From Cladorhizidae sp. MBARI D1340-BT2 (taxonomy: Eukaryota; Porifera; Demospongiae; Poecilosclerida; Cladorhizidae): DNA of 64,000 bases. Shown here in pieces: positions 46,444-58,600 of this stretch. The notes under the pieces were generated by a model, which searched no databases, was not told the origin of the DNA, and saw only the letters and a program-made list of their open reading frames with translations. The stretch covers positions 37,169,975 to 37,233,974 of the forward strand of contig JAQNBH010000002.1 of NCBI GenBank assembly GCA_028752905.1. Direction: 5' to 3'. Made by a program: the position numbers and the translations under genes. Each line of letters opens with the position of its first letter. Position 1 is the first letter of the stretch.

Positions 46444-48056
46444 GGGGGGACTATGAGTCAAAACCACAAAATAGTTGTACGTATTTCTAAAAGTCATAAC
46501 TTTTTTCTCTTTCGTCTACACAAGTATTTATGATACCAAAGTCTTTATTATTCTGTGTTTGTTTTTATAAAGTGTTAATATCTCTATATACTCAGAAGAT
46601 ACATGCAGAAACATAGAAGTAACTCCAAGATATTTGTGGCAGACCTAGCTGCGTAACGATTTGAAGTCATTTACTCATAATTGGTGTGTGGCTTGCTAAG
46701 GAGTGTCTCAGTGATATCCATGGAGCAAAGTTACCATGTGTTGTCATGTTGATTAGTTACACACTTACAGAGTCTGAAAAACTGATAAAAACTAGAGGCC
46801 ACCTCTTCTAACTACCATCTCTTGGCAATCCTTGCAGTAAACAAAAATCTGATTCATGGATATCACAGAGAACTAAAAGAGCTCTAAAATGACATACATA
46901 GCCAAAAAATTGAGCAAACGGTTTTAAAGTTATTCTCGCAACAAGAAATATTTCCATTAAATGTGGGAATAAGCATTCCAAGTTTGGAAAACGAAATGTT
47001 TGAGTTAGCACTGAAATAACTTGACAAAATATGTTCTTTTACAAGTTTTAGCAATTCCTTGATCTTTTTTTTTTTACTTCCGTGACTCTTGGGTTTTTCT
47101 GTGCCTATATCTACATGTACATAAGAAAGAAAAATATGATGAAAATCGTTATGGAATTTTCCTTTTACAGTTGAATGTTTGTGCATGTCAAAGAAATGTA
47201 TGATGAAGTAGATCCACCATAACTTTGAAAGAAGCATCCTATGTCTCCAAAACTTTGGAAATAGCAAGTAGATAGATGCAACAACAGTTTGAACTGATTT
47301 CATGTGTAGTCGCCAGGGGTTGTTGTGTGTGGGGTGAGGTGGGTGGGGGAACGTAGTATATGCAGGTCATTTTATTCCCTATTTCCTTATGCTTTGTTCC
47401 TAATGATATTATGTTGAATGTCTCTGCAGACATATTTTCTGGGAAGATACATCAAGATCCCTAAATAAGTTGATCTATCTTGCCTAATGATATGTTGAAT
47501 GTCTCTGCAGACATATTTTCTCGGAAGATACATCAAGATCCCTAAATAATCTGATCTATCTTGCAGAACTGCCCTAATTAACAATACCAATGTCCCAGAT
47601 TTTGTCAACTGATAGAGAAGGCTCTGATATGCAACATGTGAACAGATTATCAATAAATGTAGTGGTTTTTCACTGGCAGGCCACCGCTTTGGCAACTGGA
47701 AAACACCAGGAAAAATCCCAAACCTTACCACTTCAAATCACCATAACTTGCTAATACTTAGAGTACTCAAATTTTTGGCACGTACCAAAGACAGATAATT
47801 AGAAGAGCTATCCGGTGATATAAAAATTATCTTTTTGGGGTAAAGTATAGAAAAGTTATCAGCTCCACGGCAAAAAAAAAGAAGATTTTTGGGGGGAAAT
47901 CAGAAACATATGGACCAAATTAGGGCAAATATCATTCAAGATGTGTCCTCTTTGTAGTTTCTTGATCTGTTACATGGGGGAAAAAATTGTTTGCCAGAAG
48001 AAGGAGGGGGAAAAGAGAAAAAAAGAAATCTCGAATTTTGGAGGCATAGCCCCCCC
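46444..48056. mobile_element. 1.6-kb TTAA-flanked DNA transposon, non-autonomous
   Basis: It is bounded by TTAA on both sides (46440-46443 and 48057-48060), while the interrupted array unit has a single TTAA. The ends are inverted: GGGGGGACTATG and, on the other strand, GGGGGGGCTATG. TTAA target duplication is the hallmark of piggyBac-type elements, although the terminal sequence is not one I recognise. The AT-rich interior has open frames up to 139 codons without transposase motifs, so it is probably a MITE-like or decayed copy. An internal duplication of about 90 bases lies at 47400-47560. Confidence 0.85.
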
Positions 48057-48690
48057 TTAACCTCTGGTCTCTATGACTAAGCTAGGCAAGCAGGACTCCA
48101 TCTTAACCTCTGGTCTCTATGACTAAGCTAGGCAAGCAGACTCCATCTTAACCTCTGGTCTCTATGGCTAAGCTAGGCAAGTAGGACTCCATTAACCTCT
48201 GGTCTCTATGACTAAGCTAGGCAAGCAGGACTCTATCTTAACCTCTGGTCTCTATGGCTAAGCTAGGCAAGCAGGACTCCATCTTAACCTCTGGTCTCTA
48301 TGGCTAAGCTAGGCAAGCAGGACTCCATCTTAACCTCTGGTCTCTATGGCTAAGCTATGCAAGCAGGACTCCATCTTAACCTCTGGTCTCTATGGCTAAG
48401 CTAGGCAAGCAGGACTCCATCTTAACCTCTGGTCTCTATGGCTAAGCTAGGCAAGAAGGACTCCATCTTAACCTCTGGTCTCTATGGCTAAGCTAGGCAA
48501 GCAGGACTCCATCTTAACCTCTGGTCTCTATGGCTAAGCTAGGCAAGCAGGACTCCATCTTAACCTCTTGTCTCTATGACTAAGCTAGGCAAGCAGGACT
48601 CCATCTTAACCTCTGGTCTCTATGGCTAAGCTAGGCAATCAGGACTCCATCTTAACCTCTGGTCTCTATGGCTAAGCTAGGACAAACCTA
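48057..48690. repeat. 46-bp array, right part
   Basis: Continuation of the 46-bp array, about 13-14 copies, ending at AAGCTAGGACAAACC. Confidence 0.95.
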
Positions 48691-49505
48691 TTACACACCA
48701 GCACCTCCACATCTAATACACACCAGCACATCCACATCTAATACACACCAGCACCTCCTCATCTAATACACACCAGCACCTCCTCATCTAATACACACCA
48801 GCACCTCCTCATCTAATACACACCAGCACCTCCTCCTCTAATACACACCTCCTCATCTAATACACACCAGCACCTCCTCATCTAATACACACCAGCACCT
48901 CCACATCTAATACACACCAGCACCTCCTCATCTAATACACACCAGCACCTCCTCATCTAATACACACCAGCACCTCCTCATCTAATACACACAGCACCTC
49001 CACATCTAATACACACCAGCACCTCCTCATCTAATACACACCAGCACCTCCTCATCTAATACACACCAGCACCTCCTCATCTAATACACACCAGCACCTC
49101 CACATCTAATACACACCAGCACCTCCACATCAAATACACACCAGCACCTCCACATCTAATACACACCAGCACCTCCACATCTAATACACACCAGCACCTC
49201 CTCATCTAATACACACCAGCACCTCCTCATCTAATACACACCTCCTCATCTAATACACACCAGCACCTCCACATCTAATACACACCAGCACCTCCTCATC
49301 TAATACACACCAGCACCTCCTCATCTAATACTCACCAGCACCTCCACATCTAATACACACCAGCACCTCCTCATCTAATACACACCAGCACCTCCACATC
49401 TAATACACACCAGCACCTCCACATCTAATACACACCAGCACCTCCACATCTAATACACACCAGCACCTCCTCATCTAATACACACCAGCACACCTCCTCA
49501 TCTAA
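48691..49505. repeat. 25-bp tandem array, about 33 copies
   Basis: The unit CACCTCCTCATCTAATACAC then ACCAG alternates CTCCTC and CTCCAC. Some units lack CAGCAC. Confidence 0.95.
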
Positions 49506-49733
49506 TACACACTGGAGCCTTCTCCCTGGCACCTGGCCCAGACCAATGCAGGTCAGTTGTGGGAAGTAAGATCAACATTTTGAGGGGTAAGATCAACATT
49601 AGTTGGATTAAGATGAACACAATGACTGTAACAATAATTGGCATTAGTCCACTTGGTAAAGAGCGCTAGTATCTATTATTACATACAGTGTGTTAGAGAG
49701 AAGACCCTTTACCCATTGCCATGTGTGGCTCAC
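49506..49733. other. Helicase intron, no exon seen
   Basis: Unique sequence. Two phrases here (CTGGCACCTGGCC and GAGAGAAGACCCTTTACC) recur in swapped order at 52348-52610, suggesting an old duplication. Confidence 0.4.
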
Positions 49734-49842
49734 CTTCTGTCAAAGTTACCTTGACCACTGCCACCTCTATCCCCATAGTTCCTCCGACCTCCACGGCCAC
49801 CAAAGTAACCACTCCCACCTCCTCCAAATGAATTCTGCTGAT
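49734..49842 (-). CDS. DDX3/PL10-like helicase, RG-rich N-terminal exon
   Basis: 109 bases between an acceptor CTTCATTTAG and a donor AG|GTGAGC. The frame encodes QQNSFGGGGSGYFGGRGG, then NYGDRGG, ending NFDR. RGG/FGG-rich sequence is typical of the disordered N-terminus of DDX3/PL10/Vasa. It lies 3.8 kb upstream of the RecA2 exons on the same strand. It ends in phase 2 and cannot splice in frame to 45915, which needs phase 1. At least one exon, and by homology the whole first RecA domain, is therefore missing. Confidence 0.7.
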
Positions 49843-50105
49843 CTAAATGAAGATAATCAATCACCATGTTAACCACTAACCCCATAGTAACAAGTGCAGT
49901 GGTAATTGCATATAAACTGCTAAGATGTGAAGGCCCTTGGGCTCCATATATACAGCAATGCCAGAGACACTACAACCACCCACAGGCAGTCGTCATGGCA
50001 ACCAACAATCCTGCAACTATTAGAGTGACCAAGAAGTTCTGTGACACTGCAGGGCTGAGCCGTTAGCAGCTAACAAGACAACTGGACAGAGGCTAACCGA
50101 GTGCC
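49843..50105. other. Unique stretch, no gene assigned
   Basis: No exon or repeat recognised. Confidence 0.4.
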
Positions 50106-50563
50106 TTGTAATTTTTTTTTTTTAATTGATGGGTTGTCAAGTTATGGTGATTAGAAGAGGTGAACTTTGCAGATTTATCGTTAAGATCACGTATTCATAA
50201 TACGGCAGGATGCCCCACTCCCCCCAGTTTAGTTATTGCATTTTTGTCTCGCCCATATAATAGCTATATATTAGCTTAGGCAAACCACAGACCAATTTAC
50301 AGCTTTCGGTTTGTAAGTATGGGTGAGGGGGAAGTGTTGGGGCAGAAGTGTTTATTTTGGGGGGGAATGTCTTGATATTTCTGCATGTATCTTCTGAAAT
50401 ATGCCTATAGACTAATCTTTTATATCATTGGAAAGCACATAGATCAAGGAACAATATGGGCATAATATTATTTGGACAGAGTAATCATTAAAAAAAATTA
50501 TGGGCAGTCTAAATCAACAGACGTTCCCCCCCCCACCCAGTTTCAGGTATAGTCCCCCCTTAA
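50106..50563. mobile_element. Second, shorter copy of the TTAA element, inverted
   Basis: The right end, TATAGTCCCCCC followed by TTAA (50560-50563), is the complement of the GGGGGGACTAT end of the 46444-48056 element. Two internal stretches also match that element in inverted orientation: TCTGCATGTATCTTCTGA at ~50380 and CAAGTTATGGTGATT at ~50138. The left end is not clear, so it may be truncated or internally deleted. Confidence 0.7.
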
Positions 50564-50973
50564 TTAATAGAAGACTCTGGACACACGTGGGAAGACTTTA
50601 AAGCATCTGCCCGAGCTAAAGCCAGCTGATGGTACTGCGTACAGTTGTGACTGGCAAACTTTTTAGTTTTCCGAGACCATGCATTAAATCCATTACATAC
50701 AAAATGACCCAAACCCTTTGTAGCAAAGAGAACACATGGCAAACATCTACTTTACTATAAACAAACCAAGGGTTTTCAGCCAAGTATTTATGTTGACAAG
50801 ACCTATTACAGCCATCTAAATAACTACTTGGAAATGTAAATGAACTATCAGGCTTAAAACGATTAACTAAAAGTGGATACTTGCACTCTGGAGCCAAATT
50901 CAGGATATCCGTTTGGGGCATTGAGTGCATAAGCAAGCCAATATCGTTACACTTCTCAAAATCAATTGAAGCA
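50564..50973 (-). pseudogene. hAT/ZMYM1-like transposase gene, exon 2 (frameshifted)
   Basis: After a pyrimidine-rich acceptor (CTTCTTCTTCAAAG) the minus strand encodes a segment with FKPDSSFTFPSSYLDG, then KYLAENPWFVYSKVD. The frame then breaks by one base near 50743-50746. It continues in another frame with CLPCVLFATKGLGHFVCNGF, then W, a KKFASH stretch and C/H residues. This is the N-terminal TTF-type zinc finger found in hAT-derived proteins such as ZMYM1/ZNF862-like genes. Coding runs right up to the TTAA where the second TTAA element sits, so the C-terminal transposase core is missing. Frameshift plus truncation mark it as broken. Confidence 0.7.
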
Positions 50974-51461
50974 CTTTGAAGAAGAAGCAGCAGAAAGTGT
51001 ACAAGGAAGTGCAGGGCAGATGAGATGCGGAATGAGAGGGCAGGACAGAAGTGGAACATGAAGGCAGTCATAGCACCGACTCAGTAGGCTCAGGAGGAGA
51101 CTCAGACACAGAGCCTGAGGGCTGGCTGGGTGGGAGACACAGATAGAGAGTTCTCTGTGACAGACACAGAGGGCTGGGTGAGAATCACAGACACAGAGGG
51201 CTCGGAGGAGACACAATGGACTGAAGCAGGAGACCATGGAAGAGTGACAGCAGGTACACCAGCTGGAGATGGAAAAGTGGTCTTCTTGTCGGTCCTTTTT
51301 GTTTCCTACCATTAAATGTGGAAATTTCTATGTAAATTTACTCTACTAGCTAGCAGTAGTGGCTGGCTGCAAGGACTATAGCTAGCTAGTACAAGTACTA
51401 AGTTGGCAATCTATTCAATAGCATAATTTTCTCAATCACTGCTTAGTTTAGATCCACTTAC

Positions 51462-51520
51462 TTAGCTTTAGGGGGGCCTGGGGGGGCTTTGAAAAAAGCC
51501 TTTAACTTTGACTGAGCCAT
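51462..51520 (-). pseudogene. hAT/ZMYM1-like gene, candidate first exon
   Basis: A 59-base exon from ATG at 51520 encodes MAQSKLKAFFKAPPGPPKA plus two bases, then donor AA|GTAAGT. It joins exon 2 in frame (AA + T makes an Asn codon). Many hAT-like proteins begin with a short K...FF... segment like this. The ~490-base intron holds a GAGACACAGA-type loose repeat. Confidence 0.5.
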
Positions 51521-52625
51521 GAGTAAGATATTAGGTGAGTGATAGGAGTCGACAGTTAATCTCTCTGGGAGGTAATGAACCAGGTGCTGAACATTTGGAA
51601 CGACGATATAGGTAAGGTTTAGTCTGGTGCAACCACACCCCCACGTTACCGCCACTTGGGGGTGTGGCTTCGCAGGTGAGTAAATATAGGAAAAAGAAAA
51701 AAGCAAGAAAAGGCAGAAAGCATTGCAGGTTTGTTGTTTAGTTAGAGTTTGGGAAATTAGAGAAAAAAGGGCCTCGAACGAGACCAATCGATCCCTTCTG
51801 GATCCACCATAGCAGTGGCAAAGTGTGAGTGGGCCCAATGGAGACTGTGGAATGGACCTGCATGGCTGCTGGGGAAGAGCCTGAACTTTAACCCCACGTA
51901 ACCCACGTCCACTATAACTTATTATTTATTATTATTATTATATATAAAATATGTTATTTATTATTATTTTTTTATTATTTATTATCATTATTTTTATTCA
52001 TTTATTATTATTATGTTAATATATGTAATTAATTGTTGTTTGATTTATTTGTTTATTATATTTTTTATTCGTTCATTTAAAAAAAATTAAATTTATTCAT
52101 ATTATTATTATTATTATTATTATTCACATCTTGTGGACATGCTACTGGCAATATAACAAGCTCACGTGAGCCTTATCATCTCATTATTCATATTATTATT
52201 ATTATTATTATTATTTACATCTGGTGGACATGCTCTAGGCGTGTGCACTGGCAATATAACAGGCTCACGCGAGTCTTAGCATCTCATTATTCCTGATGAA
52301 GACTTGATTGAATATTGATTATTGAGAAGGTGATTTATTATATATGAGAGAAGACCCTTTACCACTTGAGCAGTATCCATGAAATGTCATGCATGCCACA
52401 CCCTTTATGAAAAGGATGTGTAGCTGTAGAGACGTGGGTCTTCAGATCTCCTGCACACGCACACACACACGCACACACACACACACCAGAATAGTATATG
52501 AACTAGACAAACGAGACGCTTCCTAGCTAATTAGAAAGTTCTCCATGGACTTCTCTGGACCAGCCTAGACCAGTGCAGTAGCTAGAGCCTTCTAACTGGC
52601 ACCTGGCCTAGACTATAATGTTTTA
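51521..52625. other. AT-rich intergenic region with an ~90-bp duplication
   Basis: Long ATTATT runs (51915-52120) are followed by two copies of a segment with GTGGACATGCT, GGCAATATAACA and GCTCACG(T/C)GAG (near 52133 and 52222). A short CA run lies near 52452-52486. No gene. Confidence 0.7.
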
Positions 52626-55600
52626 TTCTGCTCTATATTCAACTGTCTCTATATAGATCCTGCTCTATATTAACCTCTATATCCATCTCTCTATATATCC
52701 TACTCTATATTCACCTCTATATATATCCTACTCTATATTCACCTCTCTCTATATATATCCTGCTCTATATTCACCTCTCTACATATATCCTGCTTTATAT
52801 TCACCTCTATATATATATCCTGCTCTATATTCACCTCTCTATATATATATACTGCTCTATATTCACCTATATATATCCTGCTCTATATTCACCTCTATAT
52901 CCTACTCTATATTCACCTCTATATATATCCTACTCTATATTCACCTCTCTCTATATATATCCTGCTCTATATTAATCTCTCTATATATATCCTGCTCTAT
53001 ATTCACCTCTATATATATATCCTGCTCTATATTCTCCTCTCTATATATATATCCTGCTCTATATTCACCTCTATATATACCCTGCTCTATATTCACCATC
53101 TATATATATATATCCTGCTCTATATTCACCTCTCTATATATATCCTGCACTATATTCACCTCTCTATATATACCCTGCTCTATATTCACCATCTCTCTAT
53201 ATATATCCTGCTCTATATTCACCTCTATATATATATCCTACTCTATATTCACCTCTCTATAGCACTATATCCATCTCTATATATATATCCTGTTCTATAT
53301 TTACCTCTCTATATATATCCTACTCTATATTCACCTTTATATATATATCCTGCTCTATATTCACCTCTCTCTATATATCCTGCTCTATATCCATCTCTAT
53401 ATATATCCTGTTCTATATTCACCTCTCTATATATACACCCTGCTCTATATTCACCATCTCTATATATATATCCTGCTCTATATTCACCTCTCTATATATA
53501 TCCTGCTCTATATTCACCTCTCTATATATATCCTGCTCTATATTCACCTCTCTATATATATCGTGCTCTATATTCACCTCTCTATATATATCCTGGTCTA
53601 TATTCACCTCTCTATATATATCCTACTCTATATTCACCTCTATATATATCCTGCTCTATATTCACCATCTCTCTCTATATATCCTGCTCTATATTCACCT
53701 ATATATCCTGCTCTATATTCACCTCTCTATATATATCCTGCTCTATATTCACCTCTCTATATATACCCTGCTCTATATTCACCATCTCTATATATATACC
53801 CGGCTCTATATTCACCTCTCTATATATATCCTGCTCTATATTCACCTCTCTATATATACCCTGCTCTATATTCACCATCTCTATATATATCCTGCTCTAT
53901 ATTCACCTCTCTATATATATCCTGCTCTATATTCACCTCTCTATATATATCCTACTCTATATTCACCTCTATATATACCCTGCTCTATATTCACCTCTCT
54001 ATATATATTCTGCTCTATATTCACCTCTCTATATATATCCTGCTCTATATTCACCTCTCTATATATATCCTGCTCTTTATTCACCTCTCTATATATATCC
54101 TGCTCTATATTCACCTCTATCTATATATATCCTGCTCTATATTCACCTCTATATATATCCTGCTCTATATTCACTTCTATATATATCCTGCTCTATATTC
54201 ACCTCTATATATATCCTGCTCTATATTCACCATCTCTCTATATATATCCTGCTCTATATTCACCTCTCTATATATCCTGCTCTATATTCACCTCTATATA
54301 TCCTGCTCTATATTCACCTCTCTATATATATGCTGCTCTATTTTCACCTCTCTATATATATCCTGCTCTATATTCACCTCTCTATATATATCCTACTCTA
54401 TATTCACCTCTATATATATCCTGCTCTATATCCTTCTCTATATATATATCCTGCTCTATATTCACCATCTCTATATATATCCTACTCTATATTCACCTCT
54501 ATATAACCTGCTCTATATTCACCATCTCTCTATATATATCCTGCTCTATATTCACCTCTCTATATATCCTGCTCTATATTCACCTCTATATATCCTGCAC
54601 TATATTCACCTCTCTATATATCCTGCTCTATATTCACCTCTCTATATATATACCCTGCTCTATATTCACCATCTCTATATATATATTGCTTTATATTCAC
54701 CTCTATATATATATCCTGCTCTATATTCACCTCTCTATATATATCCTACTCTATATTCACCTCTATATATCCTGCTCTATATTCACCATCTCTCTATATA
54801 TATCCTGCTCTATATTCACCTCTCTATATATCCTGCTCTATATTCACCTCTATATATCCTGCTCTATATTCACCTCTCTATATATCCTGCTCTATATTCA
54901 CCTCTCTATATATATACCCTGCTCTATATTCACCATCTCTCTATATATATATTGCTCTATATTCAGCTCTCTATATATATCCTGCTCTATATTCACCTCT
55001 ATATATACCCTGCTCTATATTCACCTCTCTATATATCCTGCTCTATATTCACCTCTCTATATATATCCTGCTCTATATTCACCTCTCTATATATACCCTG
55101 CTCTATATTCACCATCTCTATATATATCCTGCTCTATATTCACCTCTCTATATATATCCTGCTCTATATTCACCTCTCTATATATATCCTACTCTATATT
55201 CACCTCTTTATATACCCTGCTCTATATTCACCTCTCTATATATATTCTGCTCTATATTCACCTCTCTATATATATCCTGCTCTATATTCACCTCTCTATA
55301 TATACCCTGCTCTATATTCACCATCTCTATATATATATCCTGCTCTATATTCACCTCTCTATATATATCCTACTCTATATTCACCTCTCTATAGCTCTAT
55401 ATCCATCTCTATATATATATCCTACTCTATATTCACCTTTATATATATATCCTGCTCTATATTCACCTCTCTATATATATCCTACTCTATATTCACCTCT
55501 ATATATATCCTGCTCTATATCCATCTCTATATATATATCCTGCTCTATATTCACCATCTCTATATATATCCTGCTCTATATTCACCTCTCTATATATATC

Positions 55601-58600
55601 CTGCTCTATATTCACCTCTCTATATATATCCTGCTCTATAATTCACCTCTCTATATATATCCTGCTCTATATTCACCTCTCTAGATATATCCTACTCTAT
55701 ATTCACCTCTATATATCCTGCTCTATATTCACCATCTCTCTATATATATCCTGCTCTATATTCACCTCTCTATATATCCTGCTCTATATTCACCTCTATA
55801 TATCCTGCTCTATATTCACCTCTCTATATATCCTGCTCTATATTCACCTCTCTATATATATACCCTGCTCTATATTCACCATCTCTATATATATATATTG
55901 CTCTATATTCACCTCTCTATATATACCCTGCTCTATATTCACCTCTCTATATATCCTGCTCTATATTCACCTCTCTATATATATCCTGCTCTATATTCAC
56001 CTCTCTATATATACCCTGCTCTATATTCACCTCTCTATATATATCCTACTCTATATTCACCTCTTTATATACCCTGCTCTATATTCACCTCTCTATATAT
56101 ATTCTGCTCTATATTCACCTCTCTATATATATCCTGCTCTATATTCACCTCTCTATATATATCCTGCTCTATATTCACCTCTCTATATATATCCTGCTCT
56201 ATATTCACCTCTATCTATATATATCCTGCTCAATATTCACCTCTATATATATCCTGCTCTATATTCACCTCTATATATATCCTGCTCTATATTCACCTCT
56301 ATATATATCATGCTCTATATTCACCTCTCTATATATATCCTACTCTATATTCACCTCTATATATACCCTGCTGTATATTCACCTCTATATATATCCTGCT
56401 CTATATTCACCTATCTCTATATATATCCTGTGCTATATTCCCTCTATATATATCCTGCTCTATATTCAGCTCTCTATATATATCCTGCTCTATATTCACC
56501 TATCTCTATATATATCCTGCTCTATATTCACCTCTCTATATATATCCTGCTCTATATTCACCTCTCTCTATATATATTACTCTATATTCACCTCTCTATA
56601 TATATCCTACTCTATATTTACCTCTATATATACCCTGCTCTATATTCACCTCTATATATATCCTGCTCTATATTCACCTATCTCTATATATACCCTGCTC
56701 TATATTCACCTCTCTATATATATCCTGCTCTATATTCACCTCTCTATATATATCCTACTCTATATTCACCTCTAAATATATCCTGCTCTATATTCACCTC
56801 TCTATATATATCCTGCTCTATATTCATCTCTCTATATATATCCTGCTCTATATTCACCTCTATATATATATCCTGCTCTATATTCTCCTCTCTCTATATA
56901 TATCCTGCTCTATATTCACCTCTATATATACCCTGCTCTATATTCACCATCTATATATATATATCCTGCTCTATATTCACCTCTCTATATATATCCTGCT
57001 CTATATTCACCTCTCTATATATACCCTGCTCTATATTCACCATCTCTCTATATATATCCTGCTCTATATTCACCATCTCTCTATATATATCCTGCTCTAT
57101 ATTCACCTATATATCCTGCTCTATATTCACCTCTCTATATATATCCTGCTCTATATTCACCTCTCTATATATACCCTGCTCTATATTCACCATCTCTATA
57201 TATATATCCTGCTCTATATTCACCTCTCTATATATATCCTGCTCTATATTCACCTCTCTATATATACCCTGCTCTATATTCACCATCTCTATATATATAT
57301 CCTGCTCTATATTCACCTCTCTATATATATCCTGCTCTATATTCACCTCTCTATATATACCCTGCTCTATATTCACCTCTCTATATATATCCTGCTCTAT
57401 ATTCACCTCTCTATATATATCCTGCTCTATATTCACCTCTCTATATATACCCTGCTCTATATTCACCATCTCTATATATATCCTGCTCTATATTCACCTC
57501 TCTATATATATCCTGCTCTATATTCACCTCTCTATATATATCCTACTCTATATTCACCTCTATATATACCCTGCTCTATATTCACCTCTCTATATATATT
57601 CTGCTCTATATTCACCTCTCTATATATATCCTGCTCTATATTTACCTCTCTATATATATCCTGCTCTATATTCACCTCTCTATATATATCCTGCTCTATA
57701 TTCACCTCTATCTATATATATCCTGCTCTATATTCACCTCTATATATATCCTGCTCTATATTCACTTCTATATATATCCTGCTCTATATTCACCTCTATA
57801 TATATCCTGCTCTATATTCACCTCTCTATATATATCCTACTCTATATTCACCTATATATACCCTGCTGTATATTCACCTCTATATATATCCTGCTCTATA
57901 TTCACCTATCTCTATATATATCCTGTGCTATATTCACCTCTCTATATATATCCTGCTCTATATTCAGCTCTTTATATATATCCTGCTCTATATTCACCTA
58001 TCTCTATATATATATCCTGCTCTATATTCATCTCTCTATTTATATCCTGCTCTATATTCACCTCTATATATATCCTACTCTATATTCACCTCTCTATATA
58101 TATCCTACTCTATATTTACCTATCTATATATACCCTGCTCTATATTCACCTCTATATATATCCTGCTCTATATTCACCTATCTCTATATATACCCTGCTC
58201 TATATTCACCTCTCTATATATATCCTGCTCTATATTCACCTCTCTATATATACCCTGCTCTATATTCACCAACCTCTATATATCCTGCTCTATATTCACC
58301 TCTATATATATATCCTGCTCTATATTCACCTCTCTATATATACCCTGCTCTATATTCACCATCTCTCTATATATCCTGCTCTATATTCACCTCTCTATTT
58401 ATATCCTGCTCTATATTCACCTCTATATATATCCTACTCTATATTCACCTCTATATATACCCTGCTCTATATTCACCTCTCTATATATATTCTGCTCTAT
58501 ATTCACCTCTATATATACCCTGCTCTATATTCACCATCTATATATATTTATCCTGCTCTATATTCACCTCTCTATATATATCCTGCTCTATATTCACCTC

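Noticed and set aside
46808..47731. ORFs inside the TTAA element as a transposase
   Set aside because: Short (up to 139 codons), overlapping, and without a DDD catalytic pattern or zinc finger. The sequence is AT-rich and looks non-coding.
49734..49842. Direct splicing of the RG-rich exon to the motif IV exon
   Set aside because: The phases do not match: the joined frame would shift out of the helicase sequence, so intermediate exons are required.
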